Origin: CAYVFC01 sp964450715
GTDB taxonomy: Bacteria > Myxococcota_A > Polyangia > Polyangiales > JAFGIB01
DNA: 6,177 nucleotides
Assembly: GCA_964450715.1 (NCBI GenBank)
Contig: CAYVFC010000244.1
Location: 1 to 6,177 of the forward strand
Direction of reading: 5' to 3'
In this document: piece by piece, positions 1 to 5,817 of the stretch
Layout of the letters: the number at the start of each line of letters is the position of its first letter
Position numbering within the stretch: the first letter of the stretch is position 1
Notes under the pieces: model-generated
Told to the model about the DNA's origin: nothing
The model's database searches: none
The model's input: only the letters and a program-made list of their open reading frames with translations
Program-made: the position numbers and the translations under genes

Positions 1-60
1 CGTCGGCGCGCCTTGCATCTGGGGCCGCCGCGCTCCGAAATACTCGGTCCGGGGTTTTGA
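1..60 (+). repeat. Copy 1 of a ~60-bp dispersed repeat (left inverted repeat)
   Basis: This segment matches the reverse complement of 1276-1335 at 54 of 60 positions with no gap. Mismatches are at 6, 10, 29 and 52-54. The match runs to the first base of the window, so the repeat probably continues off the left edge, while similarity to the other copy stops at about base 60. The core is GCATCTGGGGCCGC followed by GCTCCGAAATACTCGGTCCG and a T-tract. It lies just downstream of the SDR gene's stop codon (78-80). A short palindrome, GGTTTTGAAACC, spans 53-64 at the inner border. Such a copy could be a mobile-element end, a REP/MITE-like extragenic element, or part of a transcription-termination structure; the sequence alone does not decide. 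Confidence 0.85.
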
Positions 61-77
61 AACCACTTCTAGTGCTC

Positions 78-1211
78 TTACCTCCGCGGCACCCCGTAGT
101 GGTGGTTGGAGGCGTACTCGATCAGGTTTACCACGTAGTCGCTCAGCACCGGGCACTCGATGCCGGTGCCCGCGAGCGCGGCGCGGGTCTCCGGGTCGTC
201 GAACAGCTGCTCCTCGATGGTGTAGGGCACCAGCACGCTGGCCACCTGGTCGGCCGCATCGAACAGCGCCTGGTACTCCTTGCGCTTGTCCTCGGGGAAG
301 GTGGGCAGTTGCTCGCGAGAAACCAGCTCGGGCGCGTGCACCAGCTCCTCACCCACCCGGCGCTGCCAGTTGCGGCCATGCTCCAGACAGAGCTCGACGT
401 ACTGCCTGACGTTGATGGCCCGCTCGGGTCCGGCGGTGAGGTGATAGGTGCCTCCGGCGCTCTCCTCCATGGAGGAGAGCGCGACGATGGCGTTGCAGAC
501 GTAGTCGATGGGAACCGCGTCGAACTTGAGCAGCGGCTGGATGGGCAGCACGGTCACCCCGTCGATGTAGACCCACTTCATGGGCTCGTACAGACCGCGG
601 AAATGGGGGGTGCGGCCGGTGCGCGAGTCTCCGACGATAATGCTCGGCCGGTAGCAGGTGATGGGGACCTTGTCAGCGACCGCGAACAGGGCTTGCTCGG
701 CCTCCCACTTGGTCTGCTCGTAGGTATTGCGGAAGATCGGCTTTCCGTTGCCCTCCGCCCGCCTCTTGGGATCTCCTTGCACGAAGGCGGTGGACACCTG
801 ATGCAGGCGTATGAGCGGCCCGTGAGCGGCGGCGGCCAGGGCGAAGCCGATCACGTTGACCATGCTGTCTCGGTTGATGCGCCGCGCCGTTTCCAGGTCG
901 AAATCAAAACGGGGGCTGGCCGCGGAGTTGAAGATCTCTCCCACCTCCCGCGCGACGGCGTCGAAGCGGTCGCCCAGCCCCAAGTCGGGGAGGCTGACAT
1001 CGCCCTGCAACGCTACCACGCGCTCGGCATCCCGGGGAGCGATCTGTCCCCATTCTAGGAGCTTCTCGCGCCGATCCGCGGCCTGCTTGCCCTTGCGGGG
1101 TCTAATCAAGCAGTAGACCAGCGCGTCAGGACGCGCCTCGAGGATCCGCGGAAGCAGCTCGCCTCCCACGAACCCGGTTGCACCGGTTAGTAGAATCGCT
1201 GTCTTTGCCAT
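78..1211 (-). CDS. SDR-family NAD(P)-dependent oxidoreductase, thioester-reductase / male-sterility type
   Basis: The 377-residue protein is an extended short-chain dehydrogenase, most like the NAD-binding 'male sterility' (PF07993) group that includes thioester reductases and fatty acyl-CoA reductases. These use NAD(P)H to reduce thioester-bound acyl chains or act on related substrates. Visible landmarks are the Rossmann dinucleotide motif TGATGFVG at residues 9-16, the adenine-side acidic motif GDVS at 70-73, IFNSAA at 93-98, the catalytic Ser/Thr in QVSTAF (138-143), the catalytic YEQTK (Y164, K168), and YRPSIIVGDS (187-196), typical of extended SDRs. No signal peptide or membrane segment is evident, so it should be cytosolic. 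The ATG at 1211 places the Rossmann motif at the expected distance from the N-terminus, but the upstream sequence has no strong Shine-Dalgarno. No carrier protein, adenylation domain or other partner gene is in the window, so the substrate is unknown. The gene is bracketed by inverted repeat copies (1-60 and 1276-1335), which raises the possibility that it moved as a unit. Confidence 0.87.
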   Translation of the reverse strand: MAKTAILLTGATGFVGGELLPRILEARPDALVYCLIRPRKGKQAADRREKLLEWGQIAPRDAERVVALQGDVSLPDLGLGDRFDAVAREVGEIFNSAASPRFDFDLETARRINRDSMVNVIGFALAAAAHGPLIRLHQVSTAFVQGDPKRRAEGNGKPIFRNTYEQTKWEAEQALFAVADKVPITCYRPSIIVGDSRTGRTPHFRGLYEPMKWVYIDGVTVLPIQPLLKFDAVPIDYVCNAIVALSSMEESAGGTYHLTAGPERAINVRQYVELCLEHGRNWQRRVGEELVHAPELVSREQLPTFPEDKRKEYQALFDAADQVASVLVPYTIEEQLFDDPETRAALAGTGIECPVLSDYVVNLIEYASNHHYGVPRR

Positions 1212-1233
1212 CTGTTACCCGACCATCCCTATT

Positions 1234-1267
1234 GTCGCACATGGGGCCGGGTTTTTTCGGCATTTTT
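1234..1267 (+). repeat. Shortened, degenerate copy 4 of the same repeat
   Basis: GTCGCACATGGGGCCG (1234-1249) matches GTCGCAGATGGGGCCG at 1369-1384 in 15 of 16 positions, and both are followed by a T-tract ending (ATTTTT at 1262-1267 here). The middle part present in the full copies is missing, so the unit is about 13 bases shorter. A weak hairpin, GCCG (1246-1249) with CGGC (1258-1261), precedes the ATTTTT on the plus strand. The element sits directly upstream of the SDR start and so would be in its 5' leader or promoter. The similarity is short and partly low-complexity, so the relationship is likely but not certain. Confidence 0.5.
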
Positions 1268-1275
1268 CGTACACC

Positions 1276-1335
1276 TCAAAAATGCGGACCGAGTATTTCG
1301 GAGCGCTGCGGCCCCAGATGCAAGGAGCGACGACG
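1276..1335 (-). repeat. Copy 2 of the ~60-bp repeat (right inverted repeat of the SDR gene)
   Basis: Read on the minus strand, this is 54/60 identical to bases 1-60, ungapped. It lies 64 bp upstream of the SDR start codon and in opposite orientation to copy 1. Both T-rich ends point inward towards the gene and both CGTCG ends point outward. The same segment forms the left arm of the palindrome centred on 1346. Inside it, CCGA and TCGG flank GTATT and could form a small local hairpin. Confidence 0.88.
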
Positions 1336-1368
1336 AGCAATAGCGGGGCTATTTCGAGGAGGTGCGAC

Positions 1369-1417
1369 GTCGCAGATGGGGCCGCAGCGCCCGAAAGACG
1401 ACGGGAGTATTTTTGAG
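1369..1417 (+). repeat. Copy 3 of the repeat, diverged
   Basis: In the same orientation as copy 1, this unit shares with copy 2 the uninterrupted 14-mer TGGGGCCGCAGCGC, then CCGAAA after a one-base gap, and the terminal ATTTTTGAG. The stretch between CCGAAA and ATTTTTGAG is substantially different. It begins with the palindromic GACGTC next to GCAGATG and ends 34 bp downstream (minus-strand sense) of the pcnB stop codon. The conserved ends with a variable middle suggest an older member of the same repeat family. Confidence 0.72.
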
Positions 1418-1451
1418 ATGTGCTCTGGTACAGCGTTTTGGATCCGGAGCC

Positions 1452-2750
1452 TCAGTGTCTGGGCCTGGGCTGGGGCGTCCGCGACGACATCGCTGCGAGC
1501 CTTGCCGCGGCCCACCCCGGCAGGCCGAGCCCCTCGGACGCACGGCAGAGCTCGAACAGCAACAGAGCGTCCGCGTAGTAGTCCCTCTGCTCGAGCGAGC
1601 GAGGCGGGCGATCGCGTAGCCGTTCCTGCACCGAGGAGATACGCTGCATCCGATCTCTGAGCTTCCTCGACAGGGAGTACCTGGCGGTCAGCTGCTCGAA
1701 CAGCTCCAGGTGTCCCCCGTCCGGGTTCCGGTCGCCGGCGCCATGGTCGCGCAACGCTTCGTAGAGCAGCGCCGCCAGCAGCACGGCATCGCCGGGCAGC
1801 CGTTGCTCACGGTAGCTCCGGTCGATCGCCGCCAGCCGGCCCCAGATGCGACCGGGCCGGGCCGGACCGACCGCCAGCAGCGATTCGAGCTGGGGGAATA
1901 GCAGGTGCAAGGCGCCCACCTCGCGCGCCAGGTAGATGCAGCGGCGCGCGGCGCCGCTCCGGAGCAGGCGAAAGACCTCCTCCAGCAGGCGGGCGCCGGC
2001 GCTGCGGGAGAGCTGCGGGCACTGATCCACCATGGCCTCGTAGACCTCGGGCTCGATGCCCATGTCGAGTCGCGAGCTGAAGCGTATGGCTCGCAATATC
2101 CGCACCGGGTCCTCCCGGAAGCGAACGTCCGGGGCACCGATGGTCCTGATCACGCCCCGGCGCAGATCGGACAGGCCGCCTACGTAGTCGATGACCCGTC
2201 GGTTCTCGATGTCGTAGAAAAGGGCGTTGATGGTGAAGTCGCGCCGGATGGCATCTTCCTGCGGCCCGCCGAAGACGTTGTCCGAGCGGATGAGCAGATC
2301 GGCGTCCTCCGCGGGCGGTTCGCTCTCGCGTTCGCCGCTGTCTTCCGGCGTTCCTCCCGCGCCCGCTTCCGGCTGTTCATTGCCCTCCCTGCGAAAGGTC
2401 GCCACCTCGATGATGTTGCCCCCGCCGAACAGGATGTGCGCGAGGCGAAACCGCCTCCCGATCAGGCGGCAGTTGCGGAATAGCTTACGGACCTGACCCG
2501 GTCGGGCGCTGGTCCCCACGTCGAAATCCTTGGGCTGCCTGCCCAGCAGCAGGTCGCGTACGCTGCCTCCCACCAGATAGGCCTGGTGGCCGTATCGGGT
2601 CAGCCGACGCACCACCTTGGCCGCGTCGGCATCGATCAAGTGCGGGGCGATGCGCACCGGGTGGATTGCCGGGCTGTCCGCGTGCGAGGTCGTTCGCGAG
2701 ACCTCGTCTCGCGGCTCGGCGCCTTTGATCTCTCGACTGCTGCAATCCAT
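1452..2750 (-). CDS. pcnB: Poly(A) polymerase I (PcnB-type polynucleotide adenylyltransferase)
   Basis: The 432-residue class II nucleotidyltransferase is predicted to add 3' poly(A) tails that promote RNA decay. The head domain shows LVGGSVRDLLLGR (59-71), the metal-binding carboxylates in KDFDVGT (D75, D77), and LIGRRFRLAHILFG (96-109), the signature that separates bacterial poly(A) polymerases from CCA-adding enzymes. IIEVATFR (113-120) and RRDFTINALFYDI (169-181) follow, then the neck signature FREDPVRILRAIRFSSRLD (211-229). Residues 121-150 form a Glu/Gly/Pro-rich insertion, at the place where PcnB proteins carry a variable loop but somewhat long here. The C-terminus ends in RPRH, lacking the extended basic tail of Escherichia coli PcnB, which is about 465 residues long. 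The start is assigned to the ATG at 2750, although no clear Shine-Dalgarno precedes it and the first ~30 residues look unconserved. The gene is divergent from nagZ. A CCA-transferase is the alternative, disfavoured by the LIGRRFRLAHI motif. Confidence 0.88.
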   Translation of the reverse strand: MDCSSREIKGAEPRDEVSRTTSHADSPAIHPVRIAPHLIDADAAKVVRRLTRYGHQAYLVGGSVRDLLLGRQPKDFDVGTSARPGQVRKLFRNCRLIGRRFRLAHILFGGGNIIEVATFRREGNEQPEAGAGGTPEDSGERESEPPAEDADLLIRSDNVFGGPQEDAIRRDFTINALFYDIENRRVIDYVGGLSDLRRGVIRTIGAPDVRFREDPVRILRAIRFSSRLDMGIEPEVYEAMVDQCPQLSRSAGARLLEEVFRLLRSGAARRCIYLAREVGALHLLFPQLESLLAVGPARPGRIWGRLAAIDRSYREQRLPGDAVLLAALLYEALRDHGAGDRNPDGGHLELFEQLTARYSLSRKLRDRMQRISSVQERLRDRPPRSLEQRDYYADALLLFELCRASEGLGLPGWAAARLAAMSSRTPQPRPRH

Positions 2751-2820
2751 GTGGACCGGGTCGACCGGGGGACGGTGTATCGGAGGTGGAAGGGTGCCGA
2801 TGGAAAAACCGCTTTAGAAC

Positions 2821-2860
2821 AGGAGAAATACGCGACCCAGGGCACGGGTGTATCAGTAAC
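2821..2860 (+). repeat. Upstream copy of a duplicated nagZ leader segment
   Basis: AGGAGAAATACGCG (2821-2834), GGCA (2841-2844) and GTGTATCAGTAAC (2848-2860) recur in the same order as AAGGAGATACGCG, GGCA and ATGTACCGGTAAC at 2904-2934. The second copy is about nine bases shorter, through small gaps. Both copies contain a Shine-Dalgarno-like GGAG and a start-like codon followed by two codons and TAA (GTG-TAT-CAG-TAA here). It may be a duplicated leader or operator; short length makes coincidence possible. Confidence 0.45.
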
Positions 2861-2903
2861 AAGACCTCTTCGCAATCGGGTGTTTCTGTCCGGACCTTGA
2901 AAT

Positions 2904-2934
2904 AAGGAGATACGCGGGCAAATGTACCGGTAAC
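2904..2934 (+). promoter_or_regulatory. Proximal leader copy with SD-like AAGGAGA and three-codon mini-ORF before nagZ
   Basis: AAGGAGA (2904-2910) is a strong Shine-Dalgarno-like sequence, but it lies 24 bases upstream of the nagZ TTG (2935), too far to serve it directly. It is 11 bases from an ATG (2922) that opens the three-codon reading frame ATG-TAC-CGG-TAA. One base after that TAA comes the nagZ TTG, an arrangement compatible with translational coupling or re-initiation. TACCGGTA (2925-2932) is a perfect 8-bp palindrome inside it. The segment is the second copy of the repeat starting at 2821. Its role is inferred, not shown. Confidence 0.4.
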
Positions 2935-4026
2935 TTGAAGAGCATCCATTCGATCGACATGGCCGCCGGGCAGGCGATCGTGTCCGGGTTTACCGGAAAG
3001 CAGCCGCCAGAGGAGCTGCTGCGGGCAGCGGCCAGCAGACGGCTCGGTGGGCTCATCCTGTTCAGCCGGAACTTCGCTACGGTCGCCGAGGCGGTCGAGC
3101 TCAATCGGGTGCTCATCGCGGCCTTTGCCCCAGAAACACCGCCCTGGATCGGGGTCGACCAGGAAGGCGGCCGGGTGGCGCGCCTGGGCTCGCCGGTCGT
3201 GCGTCTGCCGGCCATGAGGGTGCTGGGGGAGATCGACGACCCGGCGCTCACGCGCCAGGCGGCCTCGGTGCTGGGCGCTCAGCTCGCTTGCCTGGGCTTC
3301 AACCTGGACTTCGCCCCGGTTCTGGACGTGGACAGCAATCCGGCCAACCCGGTGATCGGTGACCGGGCCTTTGGCGCGGACCCGGACCGGGTGGCGCGCC
3401 ACGGCCTGGCCTTTGCCGAGGGGCTGCAGCGGGCGGGCGTGGCGGCCTGCGGAAAGCACTTCCCCGGGCACGGGGATACCGACGTCGACAGCCATCTAGC
3501 GCTCCCGCGGCTCGAGCACGATCTCGAGCGGCTGGAAGCGGTGGAGCTCGCGCCCTTCCGGGCGGCGGCCGGCACGCTGGCGTCCATCATGACCGCGCAC
3601 GTGGTTTTCCGGGCGATCGATCCCGGGGCGCCGGCCACGCTCGGCCCCAGGGCGATCGAGGGGTTGTTGCGGCAGCAGATCGATTACCGGGGAGTGGTCT
3701 TCAGCGACGACCTGGAGATGAAGGCGATAGACGACCACTACGGCGTACCCGAGGCGGCTTGCCTGGCCGTGCAGGCCGGGTGCGACGCGGTGTTGATCTG
3801 CTCGCGGCCCGAGCTGACGTTGCAGACGCACGAAGCTCTGGTTCGCCGCGCGGAGCGTGACAGTGGGTTCGCCGAGAAGCTGAGAGTGGCAGCGGAGCGC
3901 TCGCTTACGGCGCGGCGTAAATACCCGGCGGCGGTGGCGACAGAGGGCGGTCGTGTCGAGGAGGATCTGCGCGCTCGAGACCCGGACGGAATCGAGCGTC
4001 GAATTGCGGCCGCCGCCATACTATGA
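2935..4026 (+). CDS. nagZ: Beta-N-acetylhexosaminidase NagZ (glycoside hydrolase family 3)
   Basis: The 363-residue GH3 enzyme is predicted to remove GlcNAc from GlcNAc-1,6-anhydroMurNAc muropeptides during peptidoglycan recycling; there is no signal peptide, so it should be cytosolic. Diagnostic motifs are GGLILFSRNF (38-47), the substrate-binding VDQEGGRVARL (74-84), FAPVLDVD (126-133), R144 in IGDRAFG, the NagZ signature KHFPGHGDTDVDSH (174-187) with the Asp185-His187 general acid/base dyad, MTAHV (219-223), and SDDLEM (257-262) whose first Asp (D258) is the expected nucleophile. The length is slightly above E. coli NagZ (341). The TTG at 2935 gives the longest frame; an in-frame ATG at 2959 still keeps the whole barrel, and neither has a Shine-Dalgarno at standard spacing, so the start is uncertain. 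hflX follows 16 bp downstream. In species with AmpR/AmpC systems NagZ products signal beta-lactamase induction, but no such genes are in view. Confidence 0.94.
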   Translation: MKSIHSIDMAAGQAIVSGFTGKQPPEELLRAAASRRLGGLILFSRNFATVAEAVELNRVLIAAFAPETPPWIGVDQEGGRVARLGSPVVRLPAMRVLGEIDDPALTRQAASVLGAQLACLGFNLDFAPVLDVDSNPANPVIGDRAFGADPDRVARHGLAFAEGLQRAGVAACGKHFPGHGDTDVDSHLALPRLEHDLERLEAVELAPFRAAAGTLASIMTAHVVFRAIDPGAPATLGPRAIEGLLRQQIDYRGVVFSDDLEMKAIDDHYGVPEAACLAVQAGCDAVLICSRPELTLQTHEALVRRAERDSGFAEKLRVAAERSLTARRKYPAAVATEGGRVEEDLRARDPDGIERRIAAAAIL

Positions 4027-4031
4027 TTAAC

Positions 4032-4045
4032 GGAGTAACCCCTTG
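4032..4045 (+). promoter_or_regulatory. Ribosome binding site and TTG start of hflX
   Basis: GGAG (4032-4035) lies seven bases before the TTG at 4043-4045, a normal spacing. It sits entirely in the 16-bp gap after the nagZ stop (4024-4026), with no room for a terminator. This supports the TTG as the hflX start and co-transcription with nagZ. Confidence 0.7.
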
Positions 4046-5710
4046 GAGATTTTCGGCAACACCACCGGCCTGAGCGCCTCCGAGCGCAAGGCGCTCGAGC
4101 GCATCTACCGCAGGCGGATCGCATTCGATCAGCTGACCACGCCCGAGCTAAGCCGGTCGCTGTCCGAGGTCTCGCACGCTACCAACCGCCAGGTGGGCGC
4201 GCTGGTACATCGCTCGGGCCAGGTCGATTACGTGATCGTGGGTGACGCGACCCGGCTCATGCTCCCCGACATCGGGCGTTTGCGGGCGGGCCGGGGAAGG
4301 TTCCGCGGGCTCAGGCTCATCCATACCCACCTGCGCAACGAACCGCTGAGCCGGGACGACCTCATCGATCTAACGCGACTGAGGCTGGACATGGTGGCCG
4401 CGCTCTGCCTGACGCCCGACGGCCACATCTCACGGGTCTACTACGCGCACTGCGTTCCGGTACCCGAGGGATGTGATGGCGAGCCCTTCCAGCAGTACGG
4501 GCCGATCCCCTACGGCAGGCTCGACTGCAATCCCTCGATACTGCTTCCCGGCCTGGAAGAGGAGTTCGCGCGGACCGCGCGCGCTCGCAAGGTGGCCAAG
4601 GAGGGGCGAGCGATTTTAATACACGTATGCGACAAGCGGACGGCCCATCGCGCAGAGGACTCGCTCAAGGAGCTGTGCGAGCTCGGACGCACGGCCGGGG
4701 TGCAGGTGGCCGAGACCGTCATGCAGGTGCGCGACCGGGTGGATCCCAGGACCGTGCTCGGCCGCGGCAAGATGGAGCAGACCGTGCTCAGGGCTATGCA
4801 GCTCGACGCGGACCTTTTGATCTTCGACTGCAATCTGACCCCGACCCAGGCGACCACCATCAGCGGGATAACCGATCTCAAGGTCATAGACCGCAGCCAG
4901 CTCATCCTCGACATTTTCGCCCAGCGCGCCCAGAGTCGAGACGGCAAGCTGCAGGTCCGGCTGGCTCAGATGCGCTACCTGCTGCCGAGGCTGGGCTCGC
5001 GGGACGACTCGCTCTCGCGCCTGACCGGAGGGATAGGCGGCAGGGGGCCGGGCGAAACCAAGCTCGAGATCGGCCGCCGGCGCGCGCGCGAGAGCATCGG
5101 GCGGCTGCAGTCCGAGCTCAAGCGGGCCGCGCGCCAGCGTAAACAGCGCCGGTCGCTGCGCGAGCGGCACGCCCTGCCGGTGGTGGCCGTCGTCGGCTAC
5201 ACCAACGCGGGCAAGAGCACGCTGCTCAACGCGCTCACCGAGAGCAACGTGCTCACCGAGGATAAGCTCTTCGCCACGCTGGACACCTGCTCTCGGCGCA
5301 TTCGCTTTCCGCGCGAGAGGGACGTGGTCATCACCGACACGGTGGGGTTCATCCGCGACCTGCCCGACGAGCTGTTCAATGCCTTTCGCGCCACCTTCGA
5401 GGAGGCCGCGGACGCGGACCTGATCCTGCAGGTGGTCGACGCGGCCGACCCGGCGCACCCCGAGCACGTCGCCACGGCCGAGACGGTCTTCGAAAAGCTC
5501 GGGCTCGATATCGAGCGGCGGCTGTTCGTCTTCAACAAGGCCGACCTTGTGGGCGACGGCGCGGCCGAGCGCATGGCCGCGGCTAGGGGAGGCGTGGCGC
5601 TGTCTGCCCGGGACAGGAGCACTCTGGGACCGCTGTTGCGGCATATGGAAGCGGTACTGTTCGGAGAGGACTCGGCGGCGCCAGACGCGGCTATGCGGCC
5701 GGCGGTGTGA
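4043..5710 (+). CDS. hflX: GTPase HflX, long form with N-terminal extension
   Basis: The 555-residue TRAFAC-class GTPase binds the 50S subunit; in bacteria where it has been studied, HflX splits stalled or hibernating 70S ribosomes, notably under heat stress. Residues ~1-185 are an extension absent from the E. coli protein (about 426 residues), with conserved-looking NRQVGALV (48-55), VDYVIVGDA (61-69), GRFRGLRLIHTHL (85-97) and a following RDDLIDL segment; comparable extensions occur in deltaproteobacterial HflX. The classical N-domain follows (~186-345), with VLGRGKMEQ (238-246) and the HflX glycine signature GGRGPGETKLE (332-342). A basic coiled-coil linker spans ~343-376. The G domain has G1 GYTNAGKST (385-393), G2 FATLDT (410-415), G3 DTVGF (432-436), G4 NKAD (498-501) and G5 SAR (521-523). 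All GTP-binding motifs are intact. The C-terminus (~540-555) is short and unstructured. It is the second gene of a nagZ-hflX unit. Confidence 0.96.
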   Translation: MEIFGNTTGLSASERKALERIYRRRIAFDQLTTPELSRSLSEVSHATNRQVGALVHRSGQVDYVIVGDATRLMLPDIGRLRAGRGRFRGLRLIHTHLRNEPLSRDDLIDLTRLRLDMVAALCLTPDGHISRVYYAHCVPVPEGCDGEPFQQYGPIPYGRLDCNPSILLPGLEEEFARTARARKVAKEGRAILIHVCDKRTAHRAEDSLKELCELGRTAGVQVAETVMQVRDRVDPRTVLGRGKMEQTVLRAMQLDADLLIFDCNLTPTQATTISGITDLKVIDRSQLILDIFAQRAQSRDGKLQVRLAQMRYLLPRLGSRDDSLSRLTGGIGGRGPGETKLEIGRRRARESIGRLQSELKRAARQRKQRRSLRERHALPVVAVVGYTNAGKSTLLNALTESNVLTEDKLFATLDTCSRRIRFPRERDVVITDTVGFIRDLPDELFNAFRATFEEAADADLILQVVDAADPAHPEHVATAETVFEKLGLDIERRLFVFNKADLVGDGAAERMAAARGGVALSARDRSTLGPLLRHMEAVLFGEDSAAPDAAMRPAV

Positions 5711-5817
5711 CGGGAGGGGGCAAGCCCCCTCCCCTACGGCGCGTAGCACCATCGATTGGAAGGGGCGGCCCTTGCGGCCGCCCGATTCGAGCGTGCGGGG
5801 GCGATCCCCTCCCCTAC
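5711..5817. repeat. GC-rich hairpin cluster between convergent genes
   Basis: The whole gap between the hflX stop and the right-edge gene's stop is occupied by inverted repeats. GGGAGGGGGC (5712-5721) pairs perfectly with GCCCCCTCCC (5724-5733). GGGCGGCC (5763-5770) pairs with GGCCGCCC (5776-5783). A short GGGG/CCCC stem sits at 5798-5809. The 12-mer CCCCTCCCCTAC occurs twice as a direct repeat (5726-5737 and 5806-5817). The final C of the second one is the last base of the complementary stop codon of the right-edge gene. No U-tract follows the hairpins, so intrinsic termination is not clear-cut. The structure resembles the GC-rich extragenic palindromes common in high-GC genomes and could protect or terminate both convergent transcripts. 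Confidence 0.75.
5712..5733 (+). terminator. Perfect GC hairpin immediately after hflX, possible terminator
   Basis: A 9-10-bp uninterrupted stem begins two bases after the hflX stop codon, with a CAAG-type loop. Its stability and position suit a transcript 3' end or RNase barrier. The following bases (CTACGG) provide no T-tract, so a Rho-independent terminator of the textbook form is not supported, and the call is tentative. Confidence 0.4.

Larger units (their letters stand above)
1275..1417. repeat. 143-bp interrupted palindrome between pcnB and the SDR gene
   Basis: Repeat copies 2 and 3 face each other around a centre at base 1346. Pairing blocks are CTCAAAAAT/ATTTTTGAG (1275-1283 with 1409-1417), TTTCGG/CCGAAA (1296-1301 with 1391-1396), a 14-bp block with TGGGGCCGCAGCGC on the right arm (1303-1316 with 1377-1390), and an apex AATAGC/GCTATT (1339-1344 with 1348-1353) around a GGG loop. 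The blocks share essentially one symmetry axis, with a one-base bulge at A1302. The outer end carries five Ts on either strand. Transcripts from pcnB would read through it before reaching the SDR gene, so it may act as a terminator, attenuator or RNA-processing structure. The stem next to the T-tracts is poorly paired, which argues against a classical Rho-independent terminator. Confidence 0.8.

Noticed and set aside
57..1058. 333-residue plus-strand open frame across the SDR gene
   Set aside because: It lies antisense to a gene with clear Rossmann and YxxxK motifs, has no recognisable domain, and is a by-product of high GC.
1246..1267. Rho-independent terminator on the plus strand (GCCG/CGGC hairpin then ATTTTT)
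   Set aside because: The stem is only 4 bp with an 8-base loop, and no plus-strand gene lies upstream of it.
1275..1417. CRISPR array or attC/integron site
   Set aside because: The repeats are inverted, few and diverged, without regular spacers; there is no cas gene, integrase or conserved core site.
1178..1660. 160-residue plus-strand open frame over the repeat region
   Set aside because: It runs through the inverted repeats and the antisense of the pcnB end; no ribosome site or domain is visible, and the coding signal is a repeat artefact.
2485..3495. 336-residue minus-strand open frame spanning the pcnB start, the divergent region and half of nagZ
   Set aside because: It is the shadow of pcnB in another frame and of nagZ on the other strand; its composition is Arg/Pro/Gly-rich with no domain.
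4616..5752. 378-residue minus-strand open frame opposite hflX
   Set aside because: All HflX GTPase motifs are on the plus strand; the antisense product has no family resemblance.
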